NCBI RefSeq assembly: GCF_030269365.1
Contig: NZ_BSTF01000017.1
Span: 1-64,000, forward strand
DNA length: 64,000 nucleotides
Reading direction: 5' to 3'
Origin: Lentzea sp. NBRC 102530
GTDB taxonomy: Bacteria > Actinomycetota > Actinomycetes > Mycobacteriales > Pseudonocardiaceae
A program made the translations under genes and the position numbers. Positions 33,331 to 57,700 of the stretch are shown piece by piece. Position 1 is the first letter of the stretch. Each line of letters begins with the position of its first letter. The notes under the pieces were generated by a model. The model ran no database searches. It was not told the origin of the DNA and saw only the letters and a list, made by a program, of their open reading frames with translations.

Positions 33331-34472
33331 GAGGACTCCAGCACCGACCGCAGCAGCCGGGTGGCGGCCTCGACGGCGGAGGGCGACCGGGACAGGGCGA
33401 TCCGCAGGCAGTTCTCGCCCTCCTCCGGCCGGGCCCAGTGGAACGGCCCGCACGGCAGCGCGAACAGGTTGTGCTTGCGGAGTTCCTGCCACACCAGCAG
33501 GCCCGAGCGCGAGCCGAGGTGCACGCGCTCGACGCTCGCGCGGCTGGTGGGGTCCGGGAACGTCACCTCGGCGATGCCCGCGAGCCCGTCCCGCACGATC
33601 CTGCGGTTGGTGGCGATGAACCTGTGCAGGTCGGCGAGACCGCCCTCGGCGGCGTCCTCGGCGAGCCGCTTGATCATCAGCAGGATCAGCGGGGAGACGC
33701 CGAGCAGGATGTCCGAGTAGACCTTGCCGAGCGGCAGGCCGTTGTCCTCGGACGACACCAGCCAGCCGACCTTGAGCTCGAGCGTCGGCCACAGCTTGCC
33801 GGTGTCCTCGATGACCACCCAGCGGCAGCCGCTGTTCTGCAGCACCTCGTAGTGGTCGTAGTGCGCGGCCGGGTCGAACCCGCGGAACGACGTGTCGAGC
33901 GTCAGCACCACGTCGTGCTCGCGGCACTGCTCGGCCAGGCGCGCCAGGCGTTCGCGGGACACGACCTTGCCGGTGGGGTTGTTGGGCGTGGTGACGAAGA
34001 TGCAGCCCACCGAGTCGAGCAGGTCGGCCGGGAGGTCACCGCCGTGCAGCGGTTCCTCCTCGACGGGAACGAGTTCCAGCCCGACGCCGCGCAGGATGTC
34101 CGGGATGTTGTCGAACGTCGGGTGCACCAGCGCGATCCGGTCGGTGACCGTGGCGAGCGACCGCGCGAAGATCTCCATCGCGACGGACGACGAGTAGCAG
34201 CTGAGCACCCGTCCCTCGGCCGTCGGGTAGGAGTGCTGGCCGAGGAGTTCGAAGTAGGTGCGGATCGCGTCGCGCTCGATCTCGTCGACCGGCTGCTTCG
34301 CCGCCTGCGCCCACAGCTGTGGCAGGTCCTCGACCATCCGCGACTGGCCGAGCGTCAGGTCCTGGCGGGCGTGACCGTCCGCGAGGTTCAGGGAACTGCT
34401 GAGGGCCAGGAACTCGAACTGGGTGAGGTTGCCCAGCTCGTCGTCGGTGGCCAGCACCTGGGTCTCCTGCAT
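33327..34472 (-). CDS. mppP: MppP-like PLP-dependent L-arginine 4-hydroxylase/deaminase
   Basis: A 381-residue fold-type I PLP enzyme whose sequence closely follows my memory of Streptomyces wadayamensis MppP. Matching stretches are NLTQFEFLALSSSLNLADGHARQ, VLSCYSSSVAMEIFARSL, LVHPTFDNIPDILRG, GCIFVTTPNNPTGKV, and the PLP lysine K226 in VVIEDTGKLWPTLELK. MppP uses O2 without a metal to turn L-arginine into 4-hydroxy-2-ketoarginine, the first committed enduracididine step. ATG 34472 is used; GTG 34481, which overlaps the MFS stop as GTGA, is an equally possible start. It is flanked by the exporter and MppQ-like genes. Confidence 0.9.
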   Translation of the reverse strand: MQETQVLATDDELGNLTQFEFLALSSSLNLADGHARQDLTLGQSRMVEDLPQLWAQAAKQPVDEIERDAIRTYFELLGQHSYPTAEGRVLSCYSSSVAMEIFARSLATVTDRIALVHPTFDNIPDILRGVGLELVPVEEEPLHGGDLPADLLDSVGCIFVTTPNNPTGKVVSRERLARLAEQCREHDVVLTLDTSFRGFDPAAHYDHYEVLQNSGCRWVVIEDTGKLWPTLELKVGWLVSSEDNGLPLGKVYSDILLGVSPLILLMIKRLAEDAAEGGLADLHRFIATNRRIVRDGLAGIAEVTFPDPTSRASVERVHLGSRSGLLVWQELRKHNLFALPCGPFHWARPEEGENCLRIALSRSPSAVEAATRLLRSVLESS

Positions 34473-34477
34473 GGTGT

Positions 34478-35716
34478 TCACGAGCTCCTTTGACGGGTGG
34501 TGGGTGCCGGAAAACGGCGGAGAGTGGGGCTGAGGGTGGCGCCGACGGCGATGACCGCGGCCACGGCCGCGCACGCCAGCAGGCCGGTCTTGCCGTCGCC
34601 CGCGCCGGCGAGCGCACCGCCGGCGATCGGGCCGATCGCGCCCGCGAGCCCGGCGAAGAGGCCGACGAGGCCGCTGAGCCGTCCGCGCAGCTCGTCGGCC
34701 GTGACGGACATCTGGTAGGTCATCACCGTCGTGACGGTGACGGGCATGAAGAACGCGATCAGGCCGAGCACGGCGCCGAGCAGGATCCCGCCGGGCGTGA
34801 ACGCCATGACGAGGATCAGTGCGGCGGCGAGCCAGGAGAAGCCGATGATGATCACGGACGCGGGCAGCGCGGCGTGCAGCCTGGCGGCGACCGCGGCCCC
34901 GATCAGGCCACCGGCGCCGAAGCAGGCCATCATCAGGCCGATCTCGCCGGGACCGACCTGGTCCTCGCCGGAGACGGCCAGCACGATGACGACCAGCGCG
35001 CTGAACACCAGCTGCACCAACGCGACCCAGACCAGGGTCGTCCGGATGGGACGGTGCTGCCAGACCCAGCGGAGGCCGACCGGCTCGCCCTCGTCGTCCT
35101 CCAGCGCGGGGGCCTTGCCCTTGGGCAGCCGGAGGGTCAGCAACGCGATCGTGGACACGACGAGCATCACCGCGTTCAGGGCGAACGGCAGCATGTGGTC
35201 GATCGTGAAGAGCACGCCGCTGAGCACCGGCCCGGCGAGGTTCGCGATGTACGGCCGGGCGGTGTTGCGGGCCACGGCCTGGGAGAGCTGGTCGGGTGCG
35301 ACGACGCTCGGCAGTGCCGCGTCCTCGGCGGGCCCGAACACCGACACGAGCAGGCCGTCGATCGCAGCCACGACAAGGATGTGCGGCAACGAGTAGGCGT
35401 CGAAGTACAGCGCGAGCGCCACGCTGCCCATCGCGACGGCGCGCAGCACCTCGCAGACGACCATGACGATCTTGCGGTCGAACCGGTCGGCGAGGTACCC
35501 GGCCGGGATCGAGCCCGCCAGCAGCGCCACGGCCATGACCGTGGCGACGAGGCCGATCTCCACGGCCGAGCGCGTCGTGGCGAGGATCAGCAACGGGAAG
35601 CCGATCAACGCGAGTTCGCTGCCGAGCTCGGAGACGAGCCTGCTCGTCCACAGGACGTTGTAGTCGCGGTTGCGGGACAACGGGACGACCCGCACCGCGC
35701 TGTCGGTCGCGGTCAC
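34478..35716 (-). CDS. MFS exporter
   Basis: A 412-residue major facilitator with 12 predicted membrane helices, of the MFS_3/EntS-like drug and siderophore exporter type. The loop 2-3 motif appears as GYLADRFDRKIV. GTG 35716 overlaps the stop of the PBP-type thioesterase gene (GTGA) with GGAA upstream. Because it lies inside the biosynthetic operon between the cyclase and the arginine-modifying genes, it most likely exports the finished peptide. Confidence 0.88.
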   Translation of the reverse strand: MTATDSAVRVVPLSRNRDYNVLWTSRLVSELGSELALIGFPLLILATTRSAVEIGLVATVMAVALLAGSIPAGYLADRFDRKIVMVVCEVLRAVAMGSVALALYFDAYSLPHILVVAAIDGLLVSVFGPAEDAALPSVVAPDQLSQAVARNTARPYIANLAGPVLSGVLFTIDHMLPFALNAVMLVVSTIALLTLRLPKGKAPALEDDEGEPVGLRWVWQHRPIRTTLVWVALVQLVFSALVVIVLAVSGEDQVGPGEIGLMMACFGAGGLIGAAVAARLHAALPASVIIIGFSWLAAALILVMAFTPGGILLGAVLGLIAFFMPVTVTTVMTYQMSVTADELRGRLSGLVGLFAGLAGAIGPIAGGALAGAGDGKTGLLACAAVAAVIAVGATLSPTLRRFPAPTTRQRSS

Positions 35717-36860
35717 AGAGCTGTTCCTTCGTCTTGGGCGGGCCGGGCGGTCCGGCCACCGAGCTGGAGCAGGCGTCCCGGCAGGAAACGCCCTGGCGTG
35801 GCAGGACTTCCGGGCACGGTGAAGGTCAGGTCGGCGTGGCAGGTGACGGTGGTCGCCGGGCCGCCGTCGATCGACAGGCCGAGCCGTTCGCCGTCATGGG
35901 TGACGTCGACCAGCGCGTCGCCGTTGGCGTACCGGCCGGTGAGCGCTTCCGCCTGGGAGGCCGAGGCTTCCGGCGCCGTGGAAGTCGGCCGGTGGTCGCC
36001 GACGGGGACGCCGTCCGAGCGCAGTTCGTCGACGAGGTCCTGCCACAGCGCCGATCCGCCGGCCGAGTCGGTGGTCAGCGCGACCACCGTGTCACCGTCG
36101 AAGCGGAGGTGGCAGGACGTGCCGTCGCCGGTGCCGTCGTGGCCTGACCAGGTCTGCCCGTAGACCGCCCAGCCGAGGCCCCAGCCGTCGGCGAGGCCGT
36201 ACGGGCCCGCGCGGTGCCCGGCCAGGTGGTCGTGGCTCATGGCGGCGTCGTGGTTCAGCGCGAACGTGACCAGGTCCCGCGCGCTCAGCGCGAGCCCGCC
36301 CGCCGGTGCCTCCAGTTCGGGCAACGACTGGCCGGCGATGACCCTCGTGCCGCTGTGGCCCGGCACCGCCCTGCGCTCGGTCCTCCCGGTGACGAACGCC
36401 GGGGTGATCCTGAGCGGCCACAACAGGATCGACTCGACCGCGTCCTGCCAGTTCACGCCGGTGACGTCCTCGACCAGGTGCCCGGCCAGGACGTACCCCG
36501 CGTTGGAGTACGAGAACAGCTCGCCGGGCCGGTGCACGAGGTCGTCCGGGCCCTGCCGGGCGGCCCAGCGGCGGCGCGAGACCGTTGCCTGCTCGACGTT
36601 CGCCGCGAGGCCCGAGGTGTGGGTGAGCAGCTGGCGCGGGGTCACCGGCAGCTTGGGCAGCGGCTCGTCCAGGTCGAGGTCACCGTCGTCGGCCAGGGTC
36701 AGCACGAGGGCCGCGGTGAACGGCTTCGTCAGCGATCCCAGCGGGAACGCCGCGTCCGGTCCGACCCCGACGTTGGCTTCAGTCGATTCGCCGCCGTGTC
36801 TGACGACGAGCTGCGCTGACGGCACGTCGTGCTTGCGCGCCAACCGTTCCAGGAGGTCGT

Positions 36861-36864
<4 letters not shown>
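35713..36864 (-). CDS. PBP/beta-lactamase-type trans-acting thioesterase (peptide cyclase)
   Basis: A 383-residue serine beta-lactamase/penicillin-binding-protein-fold protein without a signal peptide. The nucleophile motif S44-L-T-K47 is in PLGSLTKPFTAAL, and YSN is in FSYSNAGYVLAG. Stand-alone proteins of this class (SurE in surugamide; a homologue is in the mannopeptimycin cluster) take the peptide from the last carrier domain and close it head-to-tail, preferring a D-residue at the C-terminus. That fits here: the NRPS lacks a thioesterase and ends with an epimerisation domain, and this gene's ATG overlaps the NRPS stop (ATGA). An esterase or beta-lactam resistance role is a weaker alternative. 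Confidence 0.85.
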
Positions 36865-48782
<11,918 letters not shown>

Positions 48783-48795
48783 CTCGTCCCCCACG

Positions 48796-51700
48796 TCAGT
48801 TCGCGCCGAGCGCGAAGTCGTTCTCCAGCTTCGCGAGCACCAGGTCGACGATCCGTTCCGCGAGCCCGGCCACGGTCGGTGCGTCGAACAGGTCCCGCGG
48901 GGACACCTCGACCCCGAACGACCTCCGCACCCGCGAGGTCAGGCGCAGGCTGGTGATCGAGTCACCGCCGAGCGCGAAGAAGTCGTCGTCCGCGCCCACC
49001 TCGTCACGGCCGAGCACCTCGGCCCACACCCGGCAGAGCGCTTCCTCGGTCGGGGTGGCCGGTGCCCGGTAGGCCACGGTGATCACGTCGGACCTGGACG
49101 GCCGGGGCAACGCCCGGCGGTCGACCTTGCCGTTCGCGGTGAGCGGCAACCGGGGCAGCCGCACGAACGCCGACGGCACCAGGTAGTCCGGCAACGTCTT
49201 CGCCAGGTGCCGGCGCAACGTGTCGCCGTCCGGTGCGGTGTCCGGCACCACGTACGCGACGAGTTGCCTGCTGCCCGCCTCGGTCCGCGGCGCGGTGACC
49301 ACGACCTCGGTGACGGCGGGGTGCCGGATCAGCGTGTTCTCGATCTCGCCCGGTTCCACCCGGAAGCCGCGGATCTTGACCTGGTCGTCGGTGCGCGCCA
49401 CGAACTCCAGCAGCCCGTCCGGCCGCCACCGCACCAGGTCTCCGGTCCGGTAGAGGCGTTCACCCGCCTCTCCCAACGGGTCCGCGACGAACCGTTCGGC
49501 GGTCAGGTCCGGCCTGCCCGCGTACCCACGGGCGAGTCCGGCACCACCGATGTACAACTCCCCCGTCACGCCGACGGGAACCGGTGCGAGCCCGGTGTCG
49601 AGGACGTGCAGGCGCACGCCCGGGATCGGCTCGCCCAGCGGGATCGTGCGGTGACCCGAACCGGCCTGCGCCGGGTACAGCGTCACCGCCAGCGTCGACT
49701 CCGTCGGGCCGTAGATGTTGATGAACGTGCGTCCGGGCGCCCAGGCCTCGACCAGCTCGACCGGGCAGACGTCGCCGCCGGTGCCGACGCACTCCAGGCC
49801 GGAGAGCTCGGCCGGGTCCAGGGCGGCCAGCACGGCCGGCGGCAGCGAGGCGACCGTGACGCGGTCGGTCTTGAGCTGCCGGGCCAGCGCCGCCGGGTCG
49901 TGCAGCGCGTCCGGGCCGGACAGCACCAGCGTGGCACCGGCGACGAGGGTGCTGAAGATGTCCTGCACGCCACCGTCGAAGCTCATCGAGCACACCTGGA
50001 GGACGCTGCTGTCCGGGGTGAGCCCGTAGCGTTCGTTGATCTCCTGCACGACGTTGAAGAGCGACCTGTGCTCGATCATCACGCCCTTCGGCGTGCCCGT
50101 CGAACCGGACGTGAACATCACGTACGCCAGGTCGCGGTCGTCGCCGGCGACCCCGGGATCGGTGTCGGGCAACGCATCCAGGTCCAGGCGGTCCAGCAGC
50201 ACCACTTCGGCCCCAGCGGACCGCACGGCCTGCCCTTCCAGCGTCAGCAGCACGCGGGGCCTGGTCTCGGCGAGCATCGTGGTGAGCCGCTCGGCCGGGT
50301 ACTCGGGGTCCAGCGGCACGTAGGCGCCACCGGCCTTGAGCACCGCCAGCACGGCGACGATCAACCGGGTGCTGCGCGGCACCGAGACGCCGACCAGCAC
50401 GTCCCGGCCGACACCGAGGCCGACCAGGTGGTGCGCGAGCCGGTTGGCCGCCGCGTCCAGTTCGCCGTACGTCGTGGCGTTCCCGTCGTGCACGACCGCG
50501 ATCGCGTCCGGTGCCTGCGCGCTGATCACCTCGTGCAGGTGGCCGCCGGTCCTGACCGGCCCGGTGCTCGCCCACTCGTGCAGCAACGTCCGCCGCTCGG
50601 CCTCGGCGAGCATGGACAGCTCACCGACGCGCCGGCTGCCGGAGGCGACCGCCTCGAACAGCATCCGCAGGTGCCCGGCCATCCGCCGCACGGTCACCTC
50701 GTCGAACAACGCGGGGTCGTAGTGCAGCAGCAACGACAGCGCGTCCTCGGGGTAGACGACGACGTTCAGCGGGTAGTTCGTGCCGCTGGTCGAGCCGATG
50801 TCCACGATGGACGGACCGTCGGCGGCCTCGACCGGGTAGTTCTCGAACACCACGATGCTGTCGAAGAGGTCTCGGCCGCGCGGCAGTCCCGCCCACTCCA
50901 CGACCTCCGTCAGCGACACGTGGTCGAACTGCCGCGCCGCCGCCTGCGCCTCCTGCTGGCCGCGCAGCCACGTGACGACGTCGGCGTCCTGGTCGACGCG
51001 CACCCGCACCGGCAGGGTGTTGATGAACATGCCGGCGATGAGGTCGGCCCCGGCGAGGTCGGCGGGCCGTCCGGCCACCGTCGCGCCGAAGCACACGTCG
51101 GTCTCGCCGCTGTAACGCGACAGCAGCAACGCCCAGACTCCCTGCACGACCGTGTTGATCGTGACCTGCGCCTGCCTGGCCGTCTCGTACACGCGGGCCG
51201 TGACGTCCTCGGGCAGCGAGATCCGCAGCCGGGCCGACGAGACCGTGCGGTGCAGGCCGGACTTCGGCCGGTCGAACGGCAGCGGCGTCGCGGCCTCGAA
51301 CCCGGCCACCGCGTCCTGCCAGTACTCGCGCGCGGCCGACAGGTCCTGCCGGCCCAGCCATTCCACGTAGTCGCGGTACGGGCGCCGCGTCACGGCGACG
51401 GGCTCGGCCGCGCACTCCCCGAGCACCTCGGCGAGCACCTGCATGCCGCTCCAGCCGTCGAGCAGCGCGTGGTGGAACGTCCACACCAGACGGACGCGGT
51501 CGTCGGTCAGCCGGATGACCGCCACCCTCATCAGCGGCGCCTCGCCGAGGTCGAGGCCCGCCTTGCGGTCCTGGTCGAGGTGGTGCGCGACGGACGCGTC
51601 GAGTTCGGCGCCGGACAGGTCGCGCCAGTCCAGCTCGGTCACCGGCACGCGGACGTGCGAGGACACGACCTGGTAGGGCTTCGGCAGGTCCTCCCAGACG

Positions 51701-54700
51701 AACGCCGTGCGCAGCACCGGCACCCGGTTCGCCACCCGCTGCCACGCCGCGGCCAGCACGGACGTGTCCCGCACGCCGTCGACCACCGCGTTGATCTGCT
51801 CGAAGTAAGCGGTGCCGCTGGCGTCCATCAGGCTGTGGAACAGCATGCCGTTCTGCATGGGCGTCAGCGGGTAGACGTCCTCGACGTCCCGCCGCACACC
51901 GACGATCTCGTCCACGGTGGACTGGTCGAGGTGCGCCAGCGGGAAGTCGGACGGCGTGCGGCCACCCGTTCCCGGCGTCAGGCAGTGCTCGACGGCGGCG
52001 GTCAGCTCGGCGACGAAGTGGCCGGCGAGCTCGGTGATCGTCTCCTCGTCGTGCACGTTCTCCGAGTAGTACCAGCGGAACTCCAGCCGTCCGGCCAGCA
52101 CCGTGCCGACCACGTCGACGAGGTGCGCCCGCGTGTCACCGTCGTGCTGGTGCAGGCCGATCTCCGACGCCGCCGCGTCGAACTGGCCGAGGTAGTTGAG
52201 CACCACCGGCGGGTCCAGCTCCGGCACCCGGCCCGCGTCGCGCAGCACGCCGTAGCCGAGGCCGCGCAACGGAACCGCGCGCAGCTGCTCCTTCACCGAC
52301 TTCAGCACGACGTCCCACGGACCCTCCGGCTCGACCACGACGGGGTAGCGCGTGGTGAACCAGCCGACCGTGCGGGTGACGTCCAGGTCGTCGAACAGCT
52401 CTTCGCGGCCGTGGCCCTCCATGCCGAGCGGCACGCGCCGACGCCCGGTCCACGCCGCCAGCACCCGGCCGAGCGCCGCGACGAGCACGTCGCCGACCTC
52501 GGTCCGGTACACCGGCGGCACCTCACGCAGCAGCTTCGCGGTGGTGTCCGCGTCGAGCCCCGCCCGGACGATCCTGGTGCTGCGCACCGAGTTCGGGCCG
52601 TCGCGGTCCACGGGCACGGTCGCGTCGACGTCCTGCAACGCAGCCCAGTGCGTCTTCTCCCCGTCGAAGCCGCCGGCCGCGAGGTGCTCGGTCAACCTGC
52701 TCGCCCACGCGGCCGGGGAGTCGGTGGTCGCGCCGAGCACGATCCGCTCGCCCCGGCTGACCTGGTCGAGCGCGGTCCGCAGGTCCTCGGTGAGCACCCG
52801 CCACGACACGCCGTCGACGGCCAGGTGGTGCACCGCGAGCACCAGCCGCGGCCCCGGCACCAGCACGGCGCCGACGAGCCTGCCCTCGGTGATGTCCGTC
52901 GAGGCCGAGGCGAACTCGACGGCGGTGGCCTCGTCACCGGTCGCGAACCGCACGCTCGCGGCGACCTCCTCCTGCCACCACCGGCCGTTCTCCACCCCGA
53001 ACCGCGTGCGCAGCGCGCCGTGGTGGGCGACGAGCGCCTCGACCGCCCTCCGCACGGCGTCCGGTCCGACGTCCGGCAGGTCCAGCGTCACGTGCTGGTG
53101 GAACGGCGCGGTCGGCGTGAACGTCTCGAAGAAGAACCGCTGGATCGGCGTGAGCGGAGCCCTTCCCTCGACCCGGACCGCCTGCGCCGCAACGGGTTCG
53201 CCGGTGGCAACGGCTTCCAGGGAGGCGATCGTCGGCCGTTGGAACAGATCGCGGGCGCTCAGCCGCAACCCGGCCTCACGGGCCTTGGACACCACGCGCA
53301 TCGCGACGATCGAGTCACCGCCGAGCTCGAAGAAGTTGTCCTCGACGCCGACCTGGCCGACGCCGATCGCGTCGGCCCAGATGCCGGCGAGCAGCCGCTG
53401 GAGCTCGGTGCGCGGCGCGACGAACCGGTCGGCGCTCGCCTCGGGCTCGGGCAGCGCGGCGTGGTCGACCTTCTCGCGCGAGGTGAGCGGGAACTCCGGC
53501 AGCACCACGACCGCCGCCGGGACCATGTACTCCGGCAGCACGCTCCGCACGTGGTCGAGGAGCCGCGCGGGTTCGGGGCTGGGGAGCCGGGCCTGGTCGT
53601 GGCCGAGAGCCTGGGCGGGTTCGGGGTCTCGGCCGACCGGCACGACGTACCCGAGCAGCCGCACGCGTCCCTGCGCGTCCTCCCGCGCGATGACGACGGC
53701 CGCCGCCACCTCGGGGTGTTCGGCCAGCACGACCTCGACCTCGCCGGGCTCCACCCGGTAGCCGCGGATCTTCACCTGGTTGTCGACGCGGCCGAGGAAG
53801 TCGAGCTCGCCGCTGGGCAGCCGGCGCACCAGGTCGCCCGTGCGGTACAGCCGCGCGTCGGGGTCCTGGGCGAACCGGTCCGGCACGAACCGGGTCGCGG
53901 TCAGCTCGGGCCGGTTGACGTAGCCGCGCGCGACGCAGACCCCGCCGATGTGCAGTTCGCCGGGCACGCCGACGGGCAGCTGGTTGCCGTGCGGGTCGAG
54001 CACGTGCACGGTCGTGTTCGCGACCGGCCCGCCGATCGTCGGCAGCACACCGGGTTCGGCGTGCGGTGCCACCACGGACCCGGTCGCGAGGACGGTCGCC
54101 TCGGTCGGGCCGTAGTGGTTGACCATCCGGAACCCGAACCGCGGGCTCGGGCGGCGCCGCAGCACGTCGCCACCCGCGATCACCACGCGCAGGTTCGTGT
54201 CCACGTGCTCGAGCTGGTCGAACACGGCGTCCACGCGCGGTGTGATGATCACCGACAGCGTGATGCCCCGCTCCGCGATCCACCGCACCAGCGCGGCCGT
54301 GTCGTCGAGCACGTCCTGCGTGGCCACCACGACCGAGGCACCGGCGGTGAGCGCGGGCCAGATCTCCAGCGCGACCGGGTCGAACGCCTGCGCGACCAGG
54401 TGCGCCGACCGGTCGTCCGGCGTGACGCCGTAGAAGTCGTGGTACCAGCGGCAGAGGTTGACGAGCGAGCGGTGCTCGACCATCACGCCCTTGGGCCTGC
54501 CGGTGCTGCCGGAGGTGTAGACGACGTACGCGACGTCGCCCGCCGTGCTGCGGGTTTCCGGTGCGGTGCCGGGATGTCCGTCGATGGCCGGGTCGTCGAT
54601 CAGCACGACCTCGGCGTCCACCTCGAACGCGCGCTGGGCCAGCACGACTCGTGCGCCGGTGTCCTCGACGACGAACGCGAGCCGCGCCGCCGGGCTGTCC

Positions 54701-57700
54701 GGGTCGAGCGGCACGTACGCGCCACCCGCCTTGAGCACCGCGAGCAGCGCGACGACGAAGTCCACACCCCGGTCCAGGCACACGGGCACGGCCACGTCCG
54801 GCCCGACCCCGCGCGCGACGAGGTGGTGCGCGATCCGGTTGGCCCGCGCGTCGAGCTCCCCGAACGTCAGGCTCTGCTCGCCGCAGACCACGGCCACCGC
54901 GCCGGGATCCTGCCGTGCCACCAGTTCCTGGACCGTCACGTCCAGGTCGTGGTCGGCGGCCGTGTCGTTCCACTCGGCCAACTGCCTGCGCTCGCCCGCC
55001 GTCAGCACGGACAGCTCGCCCACCGGCAGGTCGGGTGTGGTGGCGAGCTGGTCCAGCAGCACGTGCAGGTGCCCGGCCATGCGCTCGATCCGTGCGGCGT
55101 CGAACAGGTCGGTGTTGTACTCGACCATCACGTCCATGCCGTCGGCGTGCTCGGTGAACTCGACGGTCAGCTCGAAGATCGACGACACGTGCGGCAACGC
55201 CTGCCGCTCGACGCGCGCCCCCTCGAACGCCAACGGCTCGTCCGGCGTGTTCTGCAGCACCACCAACGCCTGCACGATCGGCGTCCGGCTCGGGTCGTGC
55301 TCGGGCCGCAGCTCGGCGACCACCCGCTCGAACGGCACCTCCTGGTGCGCGAACGCCTCCAGCACCGTCGTCCGGACGTGCCCGAGGAACTCGGTGAACG
55401 GCAACGCTGCGTCCACAGTGGACCGCAACGCCAGCGTGTTGATGAAGCAGCCGGCGAGCCGTTCGAACTCGACCCGGTCACGCCCGGACACCACGGTCCC
55501 GACGACCACGTCGCGCTGTCCGCTGTAGCGCGCGAACAACACCTGGCAGGCCGCCACGAGCACGGTGAACACCGTGGTGCCGTGGGCTTCCGCGAGCCAG
55601 CCGAGCCGGGAGGTCAGGCCGGCCGGCAGCGCGAAGCGGTGCTCGGCACCGGCGGAGGTGCGCACGGCGGGGCGCGGCCGGTCGGTCGGCAGCTGCAACG
55701 GCGCGGCACCGTCGAGGGTCCGGCGCCAGTGGTCGAGCGGGCCGGTCAGGGCGGTGTCCGTGAGGGCCTCGCGTTGCCAGAGGGCGAAGTCGGCGTAGCG
55801 GGCGGGGAGTGCGTCGACGCGGGCCGGGCGGCGTTCGAGGGCGGCGGCGTAGCGCTCGGTCAGCTCACCGGTGAGGACGCCGGTGGACCAGCCGTCGATG
55901 GCGATGTGGTGGACGCCGAGGACGAGGACGTGCTGGTCGTCAGCGACGCGGACGAGGCGGAGGCGCCAGACCGGGCCGTTGACCAGGTCGAACGGGGTGG
56001 CAACCTCCTGGTGCAGCAGGCGATCGAGCTCGGAGGGGTCCTCACGGACGTCGGTGAACTCGACGCCGCCGGTCACGTCTCGAACGACCTGGCGCGGTCC
56101 CTCGGCCACCGTCGTCCGCAGCGGTTCGTGCGCCTGCACCACTGCACGCCACGCCTGGGCCAAGGCGTCGGTGTCGAGCGGCCCCTCGATCCGGTAGGCG
56201 AGGTGGACGTTGCTGTCGACGGCGTCCCGGTCGATCTCGTGCGCGACCCACAGGCGTTCCTGCGGGAACGACAGCGGGAACTCCGACCCCGGTGTGTGGT
56301 GCGGTGCCTCGGGAACCGCGGCGGCCGGCCGTACCGCGATCTTCGCCGCCAGCTCCGCCAGCGTCGGCGCGTCGAACAGGTCGGCCACGGTCAGTTCGAC
56401 CCCGAACCGCGCCAGGATCCTGGCCAGCACCCGGACCGCCAGCAGCGAGTCGCCGCCCAGCGCCGAGAACGCGTCGCCCGCGCCCACCTGGTCGACCGGC
56501 AGCACCTCGGCCCAGATCGCCGCCAGCGCGGACTGGATCTCGCCGCTCGGCGCCCGGTGTCCCGACTCCGCGCCGCGGCGGGGTTCCGGCAGGGCGGCCC
56601 GGTCCACCTTTCCGTTGGGGGTCAACGGGAACCTGTCGAGCAGCACGAACTCCGACGGCACGAACGGCTCCGGCAGCACGTCGGTCAGCCGGTCGCGCAG
56701 CAGCGCCGGGGTGACGGAGCCGATGACGTACGCGACCAGGCGGCCGTCCCGCACCACGACGACCGCGTCCGACACTCCTGGGCAGCGGCGCAACCAGGAC
56801 TGGGTCTCGCCGGGCTCGACCCGGAAGCCGCGGATCTTGACCTGGTCGTCGGTGCGGCCCAGGAACTCCAGCACGCCGCGTTCCCAGCGCACCAGGTCGC
56901 CGGTGCGGTACAGCCGTTCGCCGGACGGTGCCGCGACGAACCGGACCGCGGTCAGGTCGGGGCGGTTCAGGTAGCCGCGCGCCAGGCCGGAGCCGCCGAC
57001 GTACAACTCGCCGACGTCCGCCGGTCGCAGGGACTCGTCGAGGACGTGCGCGGTCGTGCCGGAGAGCGGCGTGCCGATCGGCACCGGGCCGGACACCTCG
57101 GTGACGTGGTGGCAGGCGGTGAACGTCGTGCCCTCGGTCGGGCCGTACCCGTTGACCAGAGCCAACTCCGGGAACTCGGCCAGCACCCGCGCGCAGTGGC
57201 TCGGGGAGAGCACGTCACCCCCGGCGAGCAGCAGGCGCAGGCCGCCGAACACCGTCACGTCGGCGTCGACGACCTCGTGGAACATGCCCGCCGTCAGCCA
57301 AAGGACGCTCACCTCGGAGCCCGCCAGGAAACGGCCGAGCTCCGCGACCGACACCGGCCCGGACGGGCCGATCGCGAGCCGGCCGCCGTTAGCCAGCGCC
57401 GCCCACACCTCGAACGTGGACGCGTCGAACGACGCGGAAGCCAGGTGCGCCACCACGTCCGCGGGTGTCACCGAGGCGTAGGACTGCCCGCGCACCAGCC
57501 GCACGATGCCGCGGTGCTCGACCAGCACACCCTTGGGCTGTCCGGTCGAACCGGACGTGTACATGACGTACGCGAGGTCGTCGCCGGACACGGGAACCTC
57601 GAGCGGCCCGGCGGGTTGAGCGGCGAGGAGGTCGGCGTCCAGGCAGACGACGTCCGCGGCGAAGGAGATCCGGTCCCGCAGTCCGGCCGACGTCAGCACC

